Notes: generated from the sequence alone by a model not told the origin. A DNA stretch of 64,000 nt from DASYPP01 sp036006525 (GCA_036006525.1 DASYPP010000004.1:1-64000); one strand, 5' to 3'; positions 52,595 through 62,353 are shown, counted from the stretch's first letter. A program made the numbers and translations.

Positions 52595-53634
52595 TTGAGA
52601 GAGGGCGGGGGACTGCCCGGCGGATTGCCCGGATTGCCCCGGCCCCGGCGGCCGCGGCGGCGCCGACGGCGCGCCGCACCCGAAGAGGTGGAGGCCGGCT
52701 GGGAAGTTGGTGCCGCGGGATCCGGTTCCTCCACTCGCGGCGCCGGGGGCTCGGGTACCCGGGGCCGGGCCTCGACCAGGATCAACGGTTCACCGGTCAG
52801 GTCCAGCTCCTCCTTCAACTGGATCAGCGAGATCGTCCGGGGGCCTTGTTCGTCGTGGCGCAGGAAGACCCGCTCCCGGAAGATGTCCACCGCGATCACC
52901 TTCTCGGCTCCCAGGGCAGTGCGCAGGGTCTTCCCCTCCTTGGGGAACCGCTTCCGGGCGGCGACATAGAACTCGTGCTCGTACTTGAGGCAGCAGAGCA
53001 GTCGGCCGCAGCCCCCGCTGATCTGCTGGGGATTGAGCGACAGGTGCTGGTCCTTGGCGAGACTCAGGTTCACTGGTGAAAGGTCGGTGAGCCAGGTGGA
53101 GCAGCAGTACTCCCGGCCGCAGCGGCCGACCCCGGTGAGCCGGGCGGCCTCGTCGCGCACCCCGATCTGCCGAAGCTCGATCCGGGTCCGGAACAGCGCG
53201 GCCAGGTCGCGCACCAGGGTGCGGAAGTCCACCCGCTTCTCGGCGGTGAAGTAGATCGTCAGCTTGTTGCGGTCCCACTGCCACTCGGCGTCGCTCACTT
53301 TCATGGTGAGCTGGTGATGCTTCACCCGCTCGATCACCCTGCGGCGCACGTCTTCCTCGGACTTCCTGAGCTCGTTCGCGGTGTGGGTTTCTTCCTGCGA
53401 AGCGCGGCGCACCACCGGCCGGACCGGCTCCGGCTTGGTCTCCACCCCGCAGCCGGTGCTGCACGAGGTGCACTTTTTCTCGGCCGTCTCGCCGGTCGAG
53501 TTCACCCGGCCGAAATCAAATCCCCGCTCGGCCTCCACGATGACCGGTTCCTGGAGGCGCAGCAATGCCGCCTCGTCACCCCACGTGAAGAAGGCCTTGC
53601 GGTTGCCTTTGAAACGGATTTCGACAGTCTGCAT
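52591..53634 (-). CDS. PSP1-domain protein (RicT/YaaT-like)
   Basis: 347 residues. The PSP1 domain is recognisable from VEAERGFDFGRVNSTGE and YFTAEKRVDFRTLVRDLAAL through GRCGREYCCSTWLTDLSPVN and GCGRLLCCLKYEHEFY. The cysteines in GREYCC and LLCC, with CTSCSTGCG near residue 58, match iron-sulfur-binding RicT proteins that promote RNase Y-dependent maturation in Firmicutes. The C-terminal tail (about 300-347) is Pro/Arg-rich (ARRRRRRGRRGRG), a possible RNA-binding extension. Coupled to metG. Confidence 0.88.
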   Translation of the reverse strand: MQTVEIRFKGNRKAFFTWGDEAALLRLQEPVIVEAERGFDFGRVNSTGETAEKKCTSCSTGCGVETKPEPVRPVVRRASQEETHTANELRKSEEDVRRRVIERVKHHQLTMKVSDAEWQWDRNKLTIYFTAEKRVDFRTLVRDLAALFRTRIELRQIGVRDEAARLTGVGRCGREYCCSTWLTDLSPVNLSLAKDQHLSLNPQQISGGCGRLLCCLKYEHEFYVAARKRFPKEGKTLRTALGAEKVIAVDIFRERVFLRHDEQGPRTISLIQLKEELDLTGEPLILVEARPRVPEPPAPRVEEPDPAAPTSQPASTSSGAARRRRRRGRRGRGNPGNPPGSPPPSLN

Positions 53635-53647
53635 TTCGACCAGGATG

Positions 53648-53755
53648 TAAGGTGAGCAGCAAGAAGTGAGCAGTAAGAGGGACTAGAGGCGAGTCTGGAA
53701 AGAGACCCCGGCAAGGTCGTCGTTTCCGGTCCTGCTTACTTCTTACTTCTTACGC
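53648..53755. repeat. Intergenic hairpin element S (gtgagcagtaag unit)
   Basis: Left arm 53648-53684 (taaggtgagcagcaagaagt..), right arm 53730-53755 (tgcttacttcttacttctta..), ending cttcttacgctt as in element R. The loop is about 45 bases and lacks a gene. It lies between accA and the PSP1 gene. Confidence 0.88.
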
Positions 53756-53765
53756 TTTTTGTGGT

Positions 53766-54728
53766 TCAGACTTCAGTAAACGCGCCCATGTTGGCGAATT
53801 TCTCGGCCCGGCGCCGCACCAGCTTGTCCGGCTTGATCCGCCGGAGCTCGCCCACGTGGCGGATCAGGCTCGAACGGAGGGCTTCCCCCGCCGTGTCGGG
53901 ATCCAGGTGGGCGCCCCCGACCGGCTCCGGGATGATCTCGTCGATCACCTTGAACTCGATCAGGTCCTTTGCCGTGAGCTTGAGCGCGTCGGCCGCCCGT
54001 TCCCGCTGCGCGGCGTCCTTCCAGAGGATCGCCGCGCAGCCCTCGGGAGAAATCACCGAGTAGACCGAATTCTCCAGCATCAGCACCCGGTCCGCCACGC
54101 CCAGGGCCAAGGCACCACCGGAGCCGCCCTCGCCGATCACCACGGCGACGCACGGGGTCGGCAACGACGCCATCTCCACGATGTTGCGGGCCAGCGCCTC
54201 GGACTGCCCCCGCTCTTCCGCACCCAGCCCGGGATACGCGCCCGGCGTGTCGATCAGGGTGATCACCGGGGCCTCGAACTTGGCGGCGAGGTTCATCAGG
54301 CGGAGCGCCTTGCGATAGCCCTCCGGATGAGCCATGCCGAAATTGCGCTTGAGGTTTTCCTTGGTGTCGCGGCCCTTCTGGTGACCGATCACCATCACCG
54401 ACAACCCGTCCAGCCGGGCCCAGCCGCCCACGATCGCCGGGTCGTCCCGGTACAGCCGGTCGCCGTGCAGCTCGATGAAGTCGGTGAAAATGGTGCTCAG
54501 GTAATCCAGGGTATACGGCCGCCGGGGGTGGCGCGCGACCATCACCCGTTGAATCGGCGTCAGGTTCTGGTAAATCTCGGCGCGCAGCGTCTCCAGCCGG
54601 TTCTCCAGCCCCTTGAGTTCGCTGTCAACGTCGATCTGTCGCTCCACGCCCAGCCGCTTGAGATCCTCGATCTGGCGCTCCAGCTCCGCCAGCGGCTTCT
54701 CGAATTCCAGGGTGTAGACCGTAGGCAT
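53766..54728 (-). CDS. accA: Acetyl-CoA carboxylase carboxyltransferase subunit alpha
   Basis: 320 residues. Transfers the carboxyl group from biotin to acetyl-CoA, with AccD, in the first step of fatty-acid synthesis. Typical segments: HPRRPYTLDYLSTIFTDFIE, HGDRLYRDDPAIVGG, IGHQKGRDTKENLKRNFGM, LIDTPGAYPGLGAEERGQ and GEGGSGGALALGVAD. Full length. It starts 2 bases after the dnaE stop, so the two are cotranscribed; accD is elsewhere. Confidence 0.98.
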   Translation of the reverse strand: MPTVYTLEFEKPLAELERQIEDLKRLGVERQIDVDSELKGLENRLETLRAEIYQNLTPIQRVMVARHPRRPYTLDYLSTIFTDFIELHGDRLYRDDPAIVGGWARLDGLSVMVIGHQKGRDTKENLKRNFGMAHPEGYRKALRLMNLAAKFEAPVITLIDTPGAYPGLGAEERGQSEALARNIVEMASLPTPCVAVVIGEGGSGGALALGVADRVLMLENSVYSVISPEGCAAILWKDAAQRERAADALKLTAKDLIEFKVIDEIIPEPVGGAHLDPDTAGEALRSSLIRHVGELRRIKPDKLVRRRAEKFANMGAFTEV

Positions 54729-54730
54729 TG

Positions 54731-57700
54731 CTATCCCGCTTTGACGTAATGAACCGACACCGGGCCCAGCAGTGCGCGCAGGCCCTGGAGCAGGTCGTCG
54801 TCCGCCGCCACCCGGATTCGCCGGGAGCGGAGGCGCATGGATTCGCCGTTACCGTCGCTCCATTCAATATAGAGCGGGACTGGTCCGGGGTGCTTGGCGC
54901 AAAGGGCTACCGCCGCCCGGACCTGGTCCGCGGGAGGGGCGCCGGGGGCTTTCCAGCTGAGGCTCAACCCAATGGCACCAGAGGGCTTGAGCTGGTCCAG
55001 GGGCTGGGCGCCTTCCACCACGAAGGGAGCCCGTTCCTCGCCCCGGTCCCGGAGGCTGAATCCTCCGGTCAGCAGCACCGCCGCGTCGTCCCGGATGATC
55101 TGGTTGAGCTTGGCCCAGGCATCGGGGAAGACCAGGGCCTCGGCCGTCCCGTGGAAGTCTTCCACCAGCAGCCGGGCGTACTCCTTTCCCGTCTTCTTGG
55201 AGATCTGCCGCTTCACCTGGGTCACCACGGCGGCCACCGCGACCTGGTGTTCGCTCCATTCGCCCAGGGTCGCCGTGGTCCGGGTACCGAAGAGTTCCAC
55301 CTCGTGGCGGTAGCGTTCCAGCGGATGGCCGGAGATGAAGAACCCGATCACTTCCTTTTCCCGGGCCAGCCGCTCGGCTTCGCTCCACTCGGGGATGTCG
55401 GGCAGGCTGCTCCCGCGCTTGGGCCCGGGTGCCGCCTCGCCGAAGAGCGAGACCTGTCCCGAGTCGCGCTCCTGCTGCTTGAGCTGGGCCTCGGCAAAGG
55501 CGCCGTCCAGTGCCGCGCTGAGCTGAGAGCGGTGCCCGTCGAGCTGGTCGCAGGCGCCGGCCGCCACCAGGGATTCCAGTACCCGCTTGTTGCAGAGCCG
55601 GAGATCGATCCGCTCCACGAAATCGGTGAGGCTGGTGAACGGCGACCGGTGCCGGGCCTGGATGATGGACTCGATGGCGCCCCACCCGACGTTGCGCACG
55701 GCGCCCAGCCCGAACCGCATCCGCTGGTCGCCCACCACGGTGAACTTGAAGCCCGACTCGTTGACACTGGGCGGAAGCACTTCGAGGCCCAGTTCCCGCG
55801 CCTCGGCGATGTACTGCACCACCTTGTCGGTGTTGCCGATTTCCGAGGAGAGCAGCGCCGCCATGAACTCGGCCGGGTAGTGGGTCTTGAGCCACGCGGT
55901 CTGGTAGGAAAGGATCGAGTACGCTACCGAGTGCGACTTGTTGAACCCGTAACGGCCGAAGGTCTCGATCTGGGCCGCGAGGTCCTCGGCCAGCTTCTTG
56001 TCGATGCCTTTCGCGACGGCGCGCTCGACGAACCGGCCCAGCTCCTTGCGGATCAGCTCGGCGTCTTTCTTGCCCACCGCCTTGCGGAGTACGTCGGCTT
56101 CGGCCAGCGTGAACCCCGCCAGGATATTGGCGATCCGCATCACCTGTTCCTGGTAGGTGATGACGCCGTAGGTGGGCGACAGGATCTCCTGCAGCGCGGG
56201 ATGCGGGTATTTCACCGGCTCCTGTCCCAGTTTCCGGCGAATGAACACCAGGTGCATGCCGGTATCGAGTGGGCCGGGCCGCATCAGCGCATTGCTGGCA
56301 ACCAGGTCGTCGAACCGGTCGCACTTCATGTTCCGCAGCATGTCGGTGGCGAGCGGAGACTCGAACTGGAACACGCCACCGGTGCGGCCCCGGCGGAGCA
56401 GCGCGTACACCTCGGGATCCGCCAGGTCCAGGGCGTCCATGTCGGGTGCCGCGCCATGCCGGTCCCGGATCATGGCGACCGCGTCGTGGATAACGGTCAA
56501 CGTCTTCAGGCCCAGCATGTCCATCTTCAACATGCCGACCTTCTCCAGCCCGATCATGTCGTACTGGGTGATGATCGAGTCTTCGCCGTCACCGGTTTGC
56601 CCCGCGCCCTTGGTGGGGGCGGTACACACCGGCACGTAATCACTGAGCGGTCCCGGCGCGATGACCACGCCGGCCGCGTGGACCGAGGCGTGGCGCGAGA
56701 TTCCCTCGATCCTGGAGCCCAGGTCGGCCAGCCGCTGGTACAGCGGATTGTTCCGGGCCAGGTCACGCAGCTCGTCGACCTTCTGCATCGCTTCGGGGAT
56801 GGTGAGGCTATACGCCGGCCCCGAGGGGATAAGCTTCGTGATACGGTCGGCATCGCCGGGTGGAATTTTGAGCACCCGCGCAACGTCCTTCAACGCGGCC
56901 CGCGCCTTCAGCGTTCCGAAAGTGATGATCTGTCCCACGCTCTGCCGCCCGTAGCGCTCCCGCACGTAGTCGATCACTTCGCCCCGCCGCTCGAAGCAGA
57001 AGTCCACGTCGATGTCCGGCATGGACACCCGCTCCGGGTTCAGGAACCGTTCGAAGAGGAGGTCGAACTTCAGCGGGTCCACGTTGGTGATGCCGAGCGA
57101 GTAGGCGACCAGCGAGCCGGCGGCGGAACCGCGGCCGGGTCCGACCGGGATCCCCCGGGCGCGGGCGGCGGCGATGAAGTCCTGGACGATGAGAAAGTAC
57201 CCGCCGTAGCCGGCGGTGTTGATGACGCCCAGCTCGTACTCCATCCGCTCCCGGACCGGCGCCGGCAACGGCGTGCCGTAGCGGTTTCCGGCGCCCTTCT
57301 CGGCCAGGTCCCGCAACAGGCTTTCGTCGTCGGTGTAATCGGCGGGACGGGGGAACTGGGGCAGGAAGTACCGCTTTTCGAAATCGAACTCGCAACGATC
57401 CGCGATTTGCTGGGTGTTGCTCACCGCGTCGGCCTGCTCGGGAAACAGTGCCCGCATCTCGGCTTCCGACTTGACGTATGACTCCTGGCCGGTGAAACGG
57501 AACCGCTTGGGATCGTCCAGGTCGGTGCCGGTGCCGATGGCGAGCAGGACGTCGTGGGCCTCGGCGTCCTCCCGCTTCAGATAGTGCGCATCGTTAGTGG
57601 CGACCACGCCGAGTCCCAGTTCGGCGCCCAGCCGGAGCATGCCTTCCTTCACCAGGACTTCTTCCGGGATGCCGTGCGCCTGGATTTCGAGCCAGAAGTT

Positions 57701-58210
57701 CTGGCTGCCGAAGGTCTGGGCGAACCACTGGGCCGACTTCTTCGCTTCCTCGTAGTTCCCCTGGCGGAGCCACAGGGAAATTTCCCCGGAGAGACAGGCA
57801 GCGAGACAGACAATGCCTTCGGAGTGCTCCGCCAGGGCGTCCTTGTCGATCCGGGGCCGGCGATAGAACCCTTCGGTGAATCCGATCGACGACAAGCGGA
57901 TCAGGTTCTTGTAGCCGGTCTTGTTCCGGGCCAGCAGGACGAGGTGGCTGTATGGCGCGGGAGCCCAGGACGGCTTGGCCTGCACGGTGCGGGATCCGAA
58001 CGCGAGGTAGGCTTCGAATCCCAGGATGGGGCGGATCTTCTGGGCCTTCGCCTGTTCGTAGAACGACCAGGCGGCGTGCAGGTTGCCATGGTCGGTAACA
58101 GCCAGGCTATCCATACCCAGTTTCTTGACGTGGCCCACCAACTCGGGAATCCGGTTGGCCCCGTCGAGCAGGGAAAACTCGCTGTGGGTATGGAGATGTA
58201 CGAAGGCCAT
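54731..58210 (-). CDS. dnaE: DNA polymerase III subunit alpha
   Basis: 1159 residues, replicative polymerase. An N-terminal PHP domain (FVHLHTHSEFSLLDGANR, VTDHGNLH), palm with the catalytic aspartates in RVSMPDIDVDFCFERRG, fingers (GFNKSHSVAYSILSYQTAWL), helix-hairpin-helix, OB fold (HQVAVAAVVTQVKRQISKKT) and C-terminal domain. Length fits the DnaE1 form. First gene of the dnaE-accA unit; ATG 58210. Confidence 0.98.
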   Translation of the reverse strand: MAFVHLHTHSEFSLLDGANRIPELVGHVKKLGMDSLAVTDHGNLHAAWSFYEQAKAQKIRPILGFEAYLAFGSRTVQAKPSWAPAPYSHLVLLARNKTGYKNLIRLSSIGFTEGFYRRPRIDKDALAEHSEGIVCLAACLSGEISLWLRQGNYEEAKKSAQWFAQTFGSQNFWLEIQAHGIPEEVLVKEGMLRLGAELGLGVVATNDAHYLKREDAEAHDVLLAIGTGTDLDDPKRFRFTGQESYVKSEAEMRALFPEQADAVSNTQQIADRCEFDFEKRYFLPQFPRPADYTDDESLLRDLAEKGAGNRYGTPLPAPVRERMEYELGVINTAGYGGYFLIVQDFIAAARARGIPVGPGRGSAAGSLVAYSLGITNVDPLKFDLLFERFLNPERVSMPDIDVDFCFERRGEVIDYVRERYGRQSVGQIITFGTLKARAALKDVARVLKIPPGDADRITKLIPSGPAYSLTIPEAMQKVDELRDLARNNPLYQRLADLGSRIEGISRHASVHAAGVVIAPGPLSDYVPVCTAPTKGAGQTGDGEDSIITQYDMIGLEKVGMLKMDMLGLKTLTVIHDAVAMIRDRHGAAPDMDALDLADPEVYALLRRGRTGGVFQFESPLATDMLRNMKCDRFDDLVASNALMRPGPLDTGMHLVFIRRKLGQEPVKYPHPALQEILSPTYGVITYQEQVMRIANILAGFTLAEADVLRKAVGKKDAELIRKELGRFVERAVAKGIDKKLAEDLAAQIETFGRYGFNKSHSVAYSILSYQTAWLKTHYPAEFMAALLSSEIGNTDKVVQYIAEARELGLEVLPPSVNESGFKFTVVGDQRMRFGLGAVRNVGWGAIESIIQARHRSPFTSLTDFVERIDLRLCNKRVLESLVAAGACDQLDGHRSQLSAALDGAFAEAQLKQQERDSGQVSLFGEAAPGPKRGSSLPDIPEWSEAERLAREKEVIGFFISGHPLERYRHEVELFGTRTTATLGEWSEHQVAVAAVVTQVKRQISKKTGKEYARLLVEDFHGTAEALVFPDAWAKLNQIIRDDAAVLLTGGFSLRDRGEERAPFVVEGAQPLDQLKPSGAIGLSLSWKAPGAPPADQVRAAVALCAKHPGPVPLYIEWSDGNGESMRLRSRRIRVAADDDLLQGLRALLGPVSVHYVKAG

Positions 58211-58262
58211 GCCTTAACGGTCAAAGGGGTGTGCTTGGTGAAGTTACCGGGGCGTCTTACGA

Positions 58263-58292
58263 TTGTCAAAACCTGTTGCCATTGCTTATTTT
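58263..58292 (+). promoter_or_regulatory. Possible promoter of the secreted HEXXH gene
   Basis: TTGTCA (58263-58268), 18 bases, TATTTT (58287-58292), 38 bases before the chosen start. Confidence 0.4.
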
Positions 58293-58330
58293 AGGTCACT
58301 TCCAGCTTTCCAACCTGCGTGAGGTTCCTC

Positions 58331-59986
58331 GTGCAGTATCGCCTTCAGTTCCTCCTGCTTTCCAGTATCACCGCCTCTGGCCTGTTGAGCGCCTGTAGTA
58401 GCAGCGGCGACGGACCGACCCCGATTACGCCGGGTGTTGCCTGCAGTAGCTCTACGCCAGTCAACCTGACGGTCGGCCAATCGGTCATTCTTGCCGCTAC
58501 GGTGGCCAAGGGGTGCATCCGGATTCCCGCGGCGGGCGCCGGGGGTGCGACGCATCTCGTGGTCGCCTATTCCGGATCAGGGCAGGTACTCCGCAATGGA
58601 GTTTCCGGTCCCTATGCCCTGGGTGCCCAATCGGTCGCCACTCCGGCGCCACCGGCCCCGGTGCCCGGGTTTGCCCAGGCCGGGCAGCCCGATCTCGCTA
58701 CCCGGTTCCACGCCATGCTGCGGGAACGGGAATCCGAGCTGGCACTGGAACCGGGGCGCCGGCTCGCGGCGCCACGGGCGCCCCGGGTGCCGCCGGTCTT
58801 CGGCGACCAGCGCACCTTCAAGGTCTGCGCGACGCCGAGCTGCGCTAATTTCGTCAACGTGACGGCCACCGCCAAGTTCGTAGGGCCGCGCGGCGCGATC
58901 TTTCTCGACAACACGGTGCCGGCCGGTGGTCTTACCCAGGCGGACGTCGACAGCCTGGGCTCGCTCTTCGACGGCGCGTCTCCCAACATCTACGAGATCG
59001 ACACCACCGCCTTCAGCCGTGAGTCCGACCTGGACGGCAACGGCGTCGTCATCATTCTCCTCACCGACCAGGTGAACACGCTCTCCGGCACCTGCGCCAA
59101 TGGCTCGATCATCCTGGGCTATTTCTTCGGGTTGGACCTGGTGTCGGACCCGAACTCCAATCAAGGCGAAGTCTTTTACGGGCTGGTCCCCAATTCGACC
59201 GGGCCCTGCGCGATCACCAAGACCCAGGTCTTCCAGGTACTCCCCCCGGTCCTGGCGCACGAGTTCCAGCACATGATCAGTTTCAACCAGCACGTGCTGC
59301 TCCGGGGCGGAACCAGTGAAGTGACCTGGCTCAACGAGGGCATGTCGCACTTTGCCGAAGAAATCGCCGGGCGCGAGCTGGCCGATACCCGGTGTCCCGG
59401 GTTCAGCACCTGTCTCCGGCAGTTTACCGACCGAGGCGACCTGGAGAACGGGTTTTTCTACCTGCAGAGTCCGGAGAGCTTCTTCCTGGTCTATCCCGGG
59501 TCATCATTCGGCCAACTGGAGGAGCGGGGGGCCTCGTGGCTTTTCGTGCGCTGGCTCTCCGATCATTTCGCCGCTGACACACTGCTCGGCACCGAGGTCA
59601 CCCGTGCGCTGGAGAGGACGACGCTCACCGGCAGCAGCAACGTCGCATCGGTGACCGGAATCCCCTTCGTTCAACTGGTCGGCGAGTGGCAACTGGCCAA
59701 CTTCACCGAATCGATTCCCGGCTTCACCGGCAGCAACGGGCGGTTGCACTACCGCACCTGGGACCTGGGTTTTGCTTTCGCCCAGGCGTCGGGCGGCCAG
59801 CCCTATCCGCTGGTGCCTGATGGAACGAGTGGCACCTACTCGAGGCTGGGGACGCTGCGGGGCGGCTCGGGCCGGCACGTCCTGGTGACCCAGGGCGCCA
59901 ACACGGGCGCGATCGACCTGCAGTTGAAGGGAGACAACAAGTTTGCCAGCCTGGTCCCCTCGTTTGCGGTAGTGCGCACCCAGTGA
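58331..59986 (+). CDS. Secreted lipoprotein with HEXXH metallopeptidase motif
   Basis: 551 residues from GTG 58331 (GAGG 6 bases before; GTG 58319 is possible but less well placed). Lipobox GLLSACSS. A Cys-rich linker precedes the catalytic region LAHEFQHMISFNQH followed by WLNEGMSHFAEE, giving an HExxH plus distant Glu zinc site as in hyicolysin-type (M30) peptidases. Proline-rich segment at about 100-150 (PAPPAPVPG). It probably acts on the cell surface; the substrate is unknown. The end overlaps the barrel gene by GTGA. Confidence 0.75.
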   Translation: MQYRLQFLLLSSITASGLLSACSSSGDGPTPITPGVACSSSTPVNLTVGQSVILAATVAKGCIRIPAAGAGGATHLVVAYSGSGQVLRNGVSGPYALGAQSVATPAPPAPVPGFAQAGQPDLATRFHAMLRERESELALEPGRRLAAPRAPRVPPVFGDQRTFKVCATPSCANFVNVTATAKFVGPRGAIFLDNTVPAGGLTQADVDSLGSLFDGASPNIYEIDTTAFSRESDLDGNGVVIILLTDQVNTLSGTCANGSIILGYFFGLDLVSDPNSNQGEVFYGLVPNSTGPCAITKTQVFQVLPPVLAHEFQHMISFNQHVLLRGGTSEVTWLNEGMSHFAEEIAGRELADTRCPGFSTCLRQFTDRGDLENGFFYLQSPESFFLVYPGSSFGQLEERGASWLFVRWLSDHFAADTLLGTEVTRALERTTLTGSSNVASVTGIPFVQLVGEWQLANFTESIPGFTGSNGRLHYRTWDLGFAFAQASGGQPYPLVPDGTSGTYSRLGTLRGGSGRHVLVTQGANTGAIDLQLKGDNKFASLVPSFAVVRTQ

Positions 59987-60882
59987 GGGTGGTGGCCATG
60001 GGGGCGGCCCTCATGGGGGCGGCTCTCATAGGAGCGGCTCTCGGAGTTGCCCCTATGCAGGCCCAGCAGTCGGCTCGGCCTCCATTGGTCTTGAGTCTCC
60101 CCGGCTCGGTTCGCCAGGCCGGGCTGGCCGGTGCCGGCACCGCGATCATCGGTGATGCCGGCACGGTCTTCAGCAATCCCGCCGGTCTCGCCCCGATCAA
60201 GTACCTGAGCATCGAAGGCAGCTTCTCGGCATATCCCGATGGCACCCGGCAGGGCAGCGCTTCCGCGGGTCTCCGATTGGGCCCGATGCACCTGGGAGGC
60301 GGCGGCAGCTATCTCCTGTTCAACGATTCCGCGGCGGTGCGCTCCAACCTCATGTGGGTGGGGACCCTGGGCTATCGCTTCGGGCTGTTCTCGGTTGGCA
60401 GTTCGGCGAAGTATGTGGCCAGCGAGGACTCCACCGGCCATATTGACCGGGGGATCACCGAGGACGTCGGTCTCGCCATCGCACTGTTCGATATTTCGAG
60501 CATTGGGTTCAGCGCGCAGAACCTCGGGAACCACCGGATTTCGGGCGCGTCGCTCACCCTCCCGACGACCTACCGGCTCGGGTTCATGCTCAATTTCACC
60601 GACCCGCAGACTACCGCCCGGTTGCTCGGCACCATCGAGACGATCTGGACCCAGGACGAGGAACGCCGCACCGTCATCGGGTTCGAGGCCGGCCTGGTGG
60701 TGAGCGGGGTAGGCCTGGTGGCCCGGGTCGGCCATGGCGGTCAGCCGCCTGCCAGCGGCCAGTCCGAATGGGCGTATGGCGGCGGTATCCTGCTGGGCCG
60801 GCTCCGTTTTGACTACGCGTACCAGCGGCGCCGCGGGTTGGGGGGAGAAGTGCATCGCGTCGGGGTCCGCTGGACGCCATGA
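59983..60882 (+). CDS. Predicted outer-membrane barrel protein (PorV/FadL-like fold)
   Basis: 299 residues from GTG 59983. The signal peptide is built from a DNA triplication (MGAAL-MGAAL-IGAAL) and cleaves after MQAQQ. The mature part begins RQAGLAGAGTAIIGDAGTVF then SNPAGLAPIK, the opening of UPF0164/PorV-FadL-type barrels, and ends with long strands (GRLRFDYAYQRRRGL, HRVGVRW). It could be a lipid or protein channel. Coupled to the HEXXH lipoprotein gene. Confidence 0.75.
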   Translation: MRVVAMGAALMGAALIGAALGVAPMQAQQSARPPLVLSLPGSVRQAGLAGAGTAIIGDAGTVFSNPAGLAPIKYLSIEGSFSAYPDGTRQGSASAGLRLGPMHLGGGGSYLLFNDSAAVRSNLMWVGTLGYRFGLFSVGSSAKYVASEDSTGHIDRGITEDVGLAIALFDISSIGFSAQNLGNHRISGASLTLPTTYRLGFMLNFTDPQTTARLLGTIETIWTQDEERRTVIGFEAGLVVSGVGLVARVGHGGQPPASGQSEWAYGGGILLGRLRFDYAYQRRRGLGGEVHRVGVRWTP

Positions 60883-60886
60883 GAAA

Positions 60887-60967
60887 CATGGGAATGTGGG
60901 AATATGGGAATACGGGAACAGCATCGATACTGTTCCCACATTCCCACAGTTCCACTGTCCCCCATTC
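60887..60967. repeat. Intergenic hairpin element U (gggaatatggg unit)
   Basis: Left arm 60887-60920 (catgggaatgtgggaatatg..), right arm 60931-60967 (tgttcccacattcccacagt..). The apex stem gggaacag/ctgttccc is perfect. Starts 4 bases after the barrel gene's stop; same unit as element N. Confidence 0.9.
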
Positions 60968-60994
60968 CTTCCTGCTTGAAGTTGAGCACCCGCG

Positions 60995-62077
60995 GTGAGG
61001 TCCTTTAGTAGGAGGTTGCTCCGCATGTTCGTCATCGCGATCCTGGTGCTCATGGCCGGCTACACCACCGCCTACGTCGCCAGCGAAGACGTCCGCTATC
61101 TCACCCGGGCCGGCATCGAGGAGACCCGGATTCTCCAGTCCCGCCGCTCGATCGCCAAGCTGGTGAACGATCCGCGTACGCCGGCGGAGACCCGGGCCCT
61201 GCTCAAGATGGTGATCGACACCCGAAACTTCGGCGCCACCCTGGGACTCGAGGCGAAGGAGACCTACACGACGTACGTCGACGTGGGGCGCGATACCCTC
61301 CTGCTGGTCCTCTCCGCCTCGCCCCGGAACTGCCTTTGCGCCTATACCTGGAAGTATCCCATCGTGGGCCGGATTCCCTACAAGGGGTTCTTCGATGCCG
61401 ACATGGCGCGGCGCACCGCGGACAAGATGGAGGGCAAAGGCTATGACGTGTACCTGCGCCCCTCCGGCGCCTTTTCCACCCTCGGCTGGTTCAACGATCC
61501 CCTGCTCTCGACCGCCATGGGCAAGGACAGCATGGAACTGGCCGCCACCGTGTTGCACGAGATCGCCCACAATACGTTGTACGTGAAGAGCGCGACTCCG
61601 TTCAACGAGAGCTTTGCTCAAATGGTGGGGTATCACGGGGCCGAAGAGTTTTTCCTGCAGCGGGGAGACACGGTCGACGCGGCCCGGGCCCGGGACCGGT
61701 GGAACGACGAGATCCTGTTGAGCGAGTATTACACCGGGCTGAGCCGGCGGCTGGATTCACTCTACAAGGCCACGACCGACACCGCGACCATCAGCGCCGG
61801 GCGCCAGGTAGTGGCGGCCTGGGCCAGGGGCGAGTTGCAGGACTCGATCGGTCCCCGGCTCAAGAGCTACCGGGTAGGCCGCCTCACCGAGCGGCCCATC
61901 AACAACGCGCAGATCATCGCCGCGCGGATCTATCGTGACCGGCTGGGGCTGTTCGAGCAGTGGTACCAGCAACACGGCCACCGGGTGGATTCCGCGGTGG
62001 CCGCGCTCGGCCGCCTGGTGAAAGGCGTGCCGGGAGACAGCGTGTATGCGGTGCTGGAAAGAAATCTGACCCGGTAA
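60995..62077 (+). CDS. Putative PF10023-type aminopeptidase
   Basis: 360 residues. N-terminal signal/anchor helix (LLRMFVIAILVLMAGY), then TRAGIEETRILQSRRSIAKL and the zinc site TVLHEIAHNTLYVKSATPFN followed by ESFAQMVGYHGAEEFF. The HExAH plus E (NESFA) arrangement is diagnostic of the predicted aminopeptidase family PF10023 found in Gram-negative bacteria. Biochemically unstudied. It follows hairpin U and may be transcribed with the upstream pair or alone. Confidence 0.82.
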   Translation: MRSFSRRLLRMFVIAILVLMAGYTTAYVASEDVRYLTRAGIEETRILQSRRSIAKLVNDPRTPAETRALLKMVIDTRNFGATLGLEAKETYTTYVDVGRDTLLLVLSASPRNCLCAYTWKYPIVGRIPYKGFFDADMARRTADKMEGKGYDVYLRPSGAFSTLGWFNDPLLSTAMGKDSMELAATVLHEIAHNTLYVKSATPFNESFAQMVGYHGAEEFFLQRGDTVDAARARDRWNDEILLSEYYTGLSRRLDSLYKATTDTATISAGRQVVAAWARGELQDSIGPRLKSYRVGRLTERPINNAQIIAARIYRDRLGLFEQWYQQHGHRVDSAVAALGRLVKGVPGDSVYAVLERNLTR

Positions 62078-62085
62078 GACTTTCT

Positions 62086-62284
62086 GTCATTCCGAGGGCG
62101 GATCCCGAGCGTACGCAGGTGAGATGGTGCTGGATTTCCAGTTCAGCCACAACTGGTACACGAAGACCACCAAGGAACGGCGGAGTGCGCGAAGGGCATC
62201 AAGACCTTCACAGGTCGTTCTTCGTGATCTCTGGAGTACCTCGTGAACTTCGTGTTCCAGTATTGGCCAGGTTCAAATCCGGTA
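62086..62284. repeat. Composite hairpin element V'+G', inverse copy of 32065-32376
   Basis: 62086-62128 carries a shortened V-type block (tgtcattccgag..cccgagcg); 62129-62284 is the reverse complement of element G, including left/right arms and loop pieces (ggatttccagttcagcc, ggaacggcggagtgc, ttcttcgtgatctctgg). Order V then G is what inversion of the 32 kb copy predicts. Confidence 0.9.
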
Positions 62285-62353
62285 CTGCTTGCGTCGCGCA
62301 CACAGGCCAACACCAGTCCCCGGAGTGGCCATCTCGGGATGATACCCGTGCAG

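Noticed and set aside
54728..57481. 917-codon open frame on the + strand opposite dnaE
   Set aside because: Shadow of high-GC coding sequence; dnaE motifs are complete on the other strand and the antisense protein has no recognisable fold.
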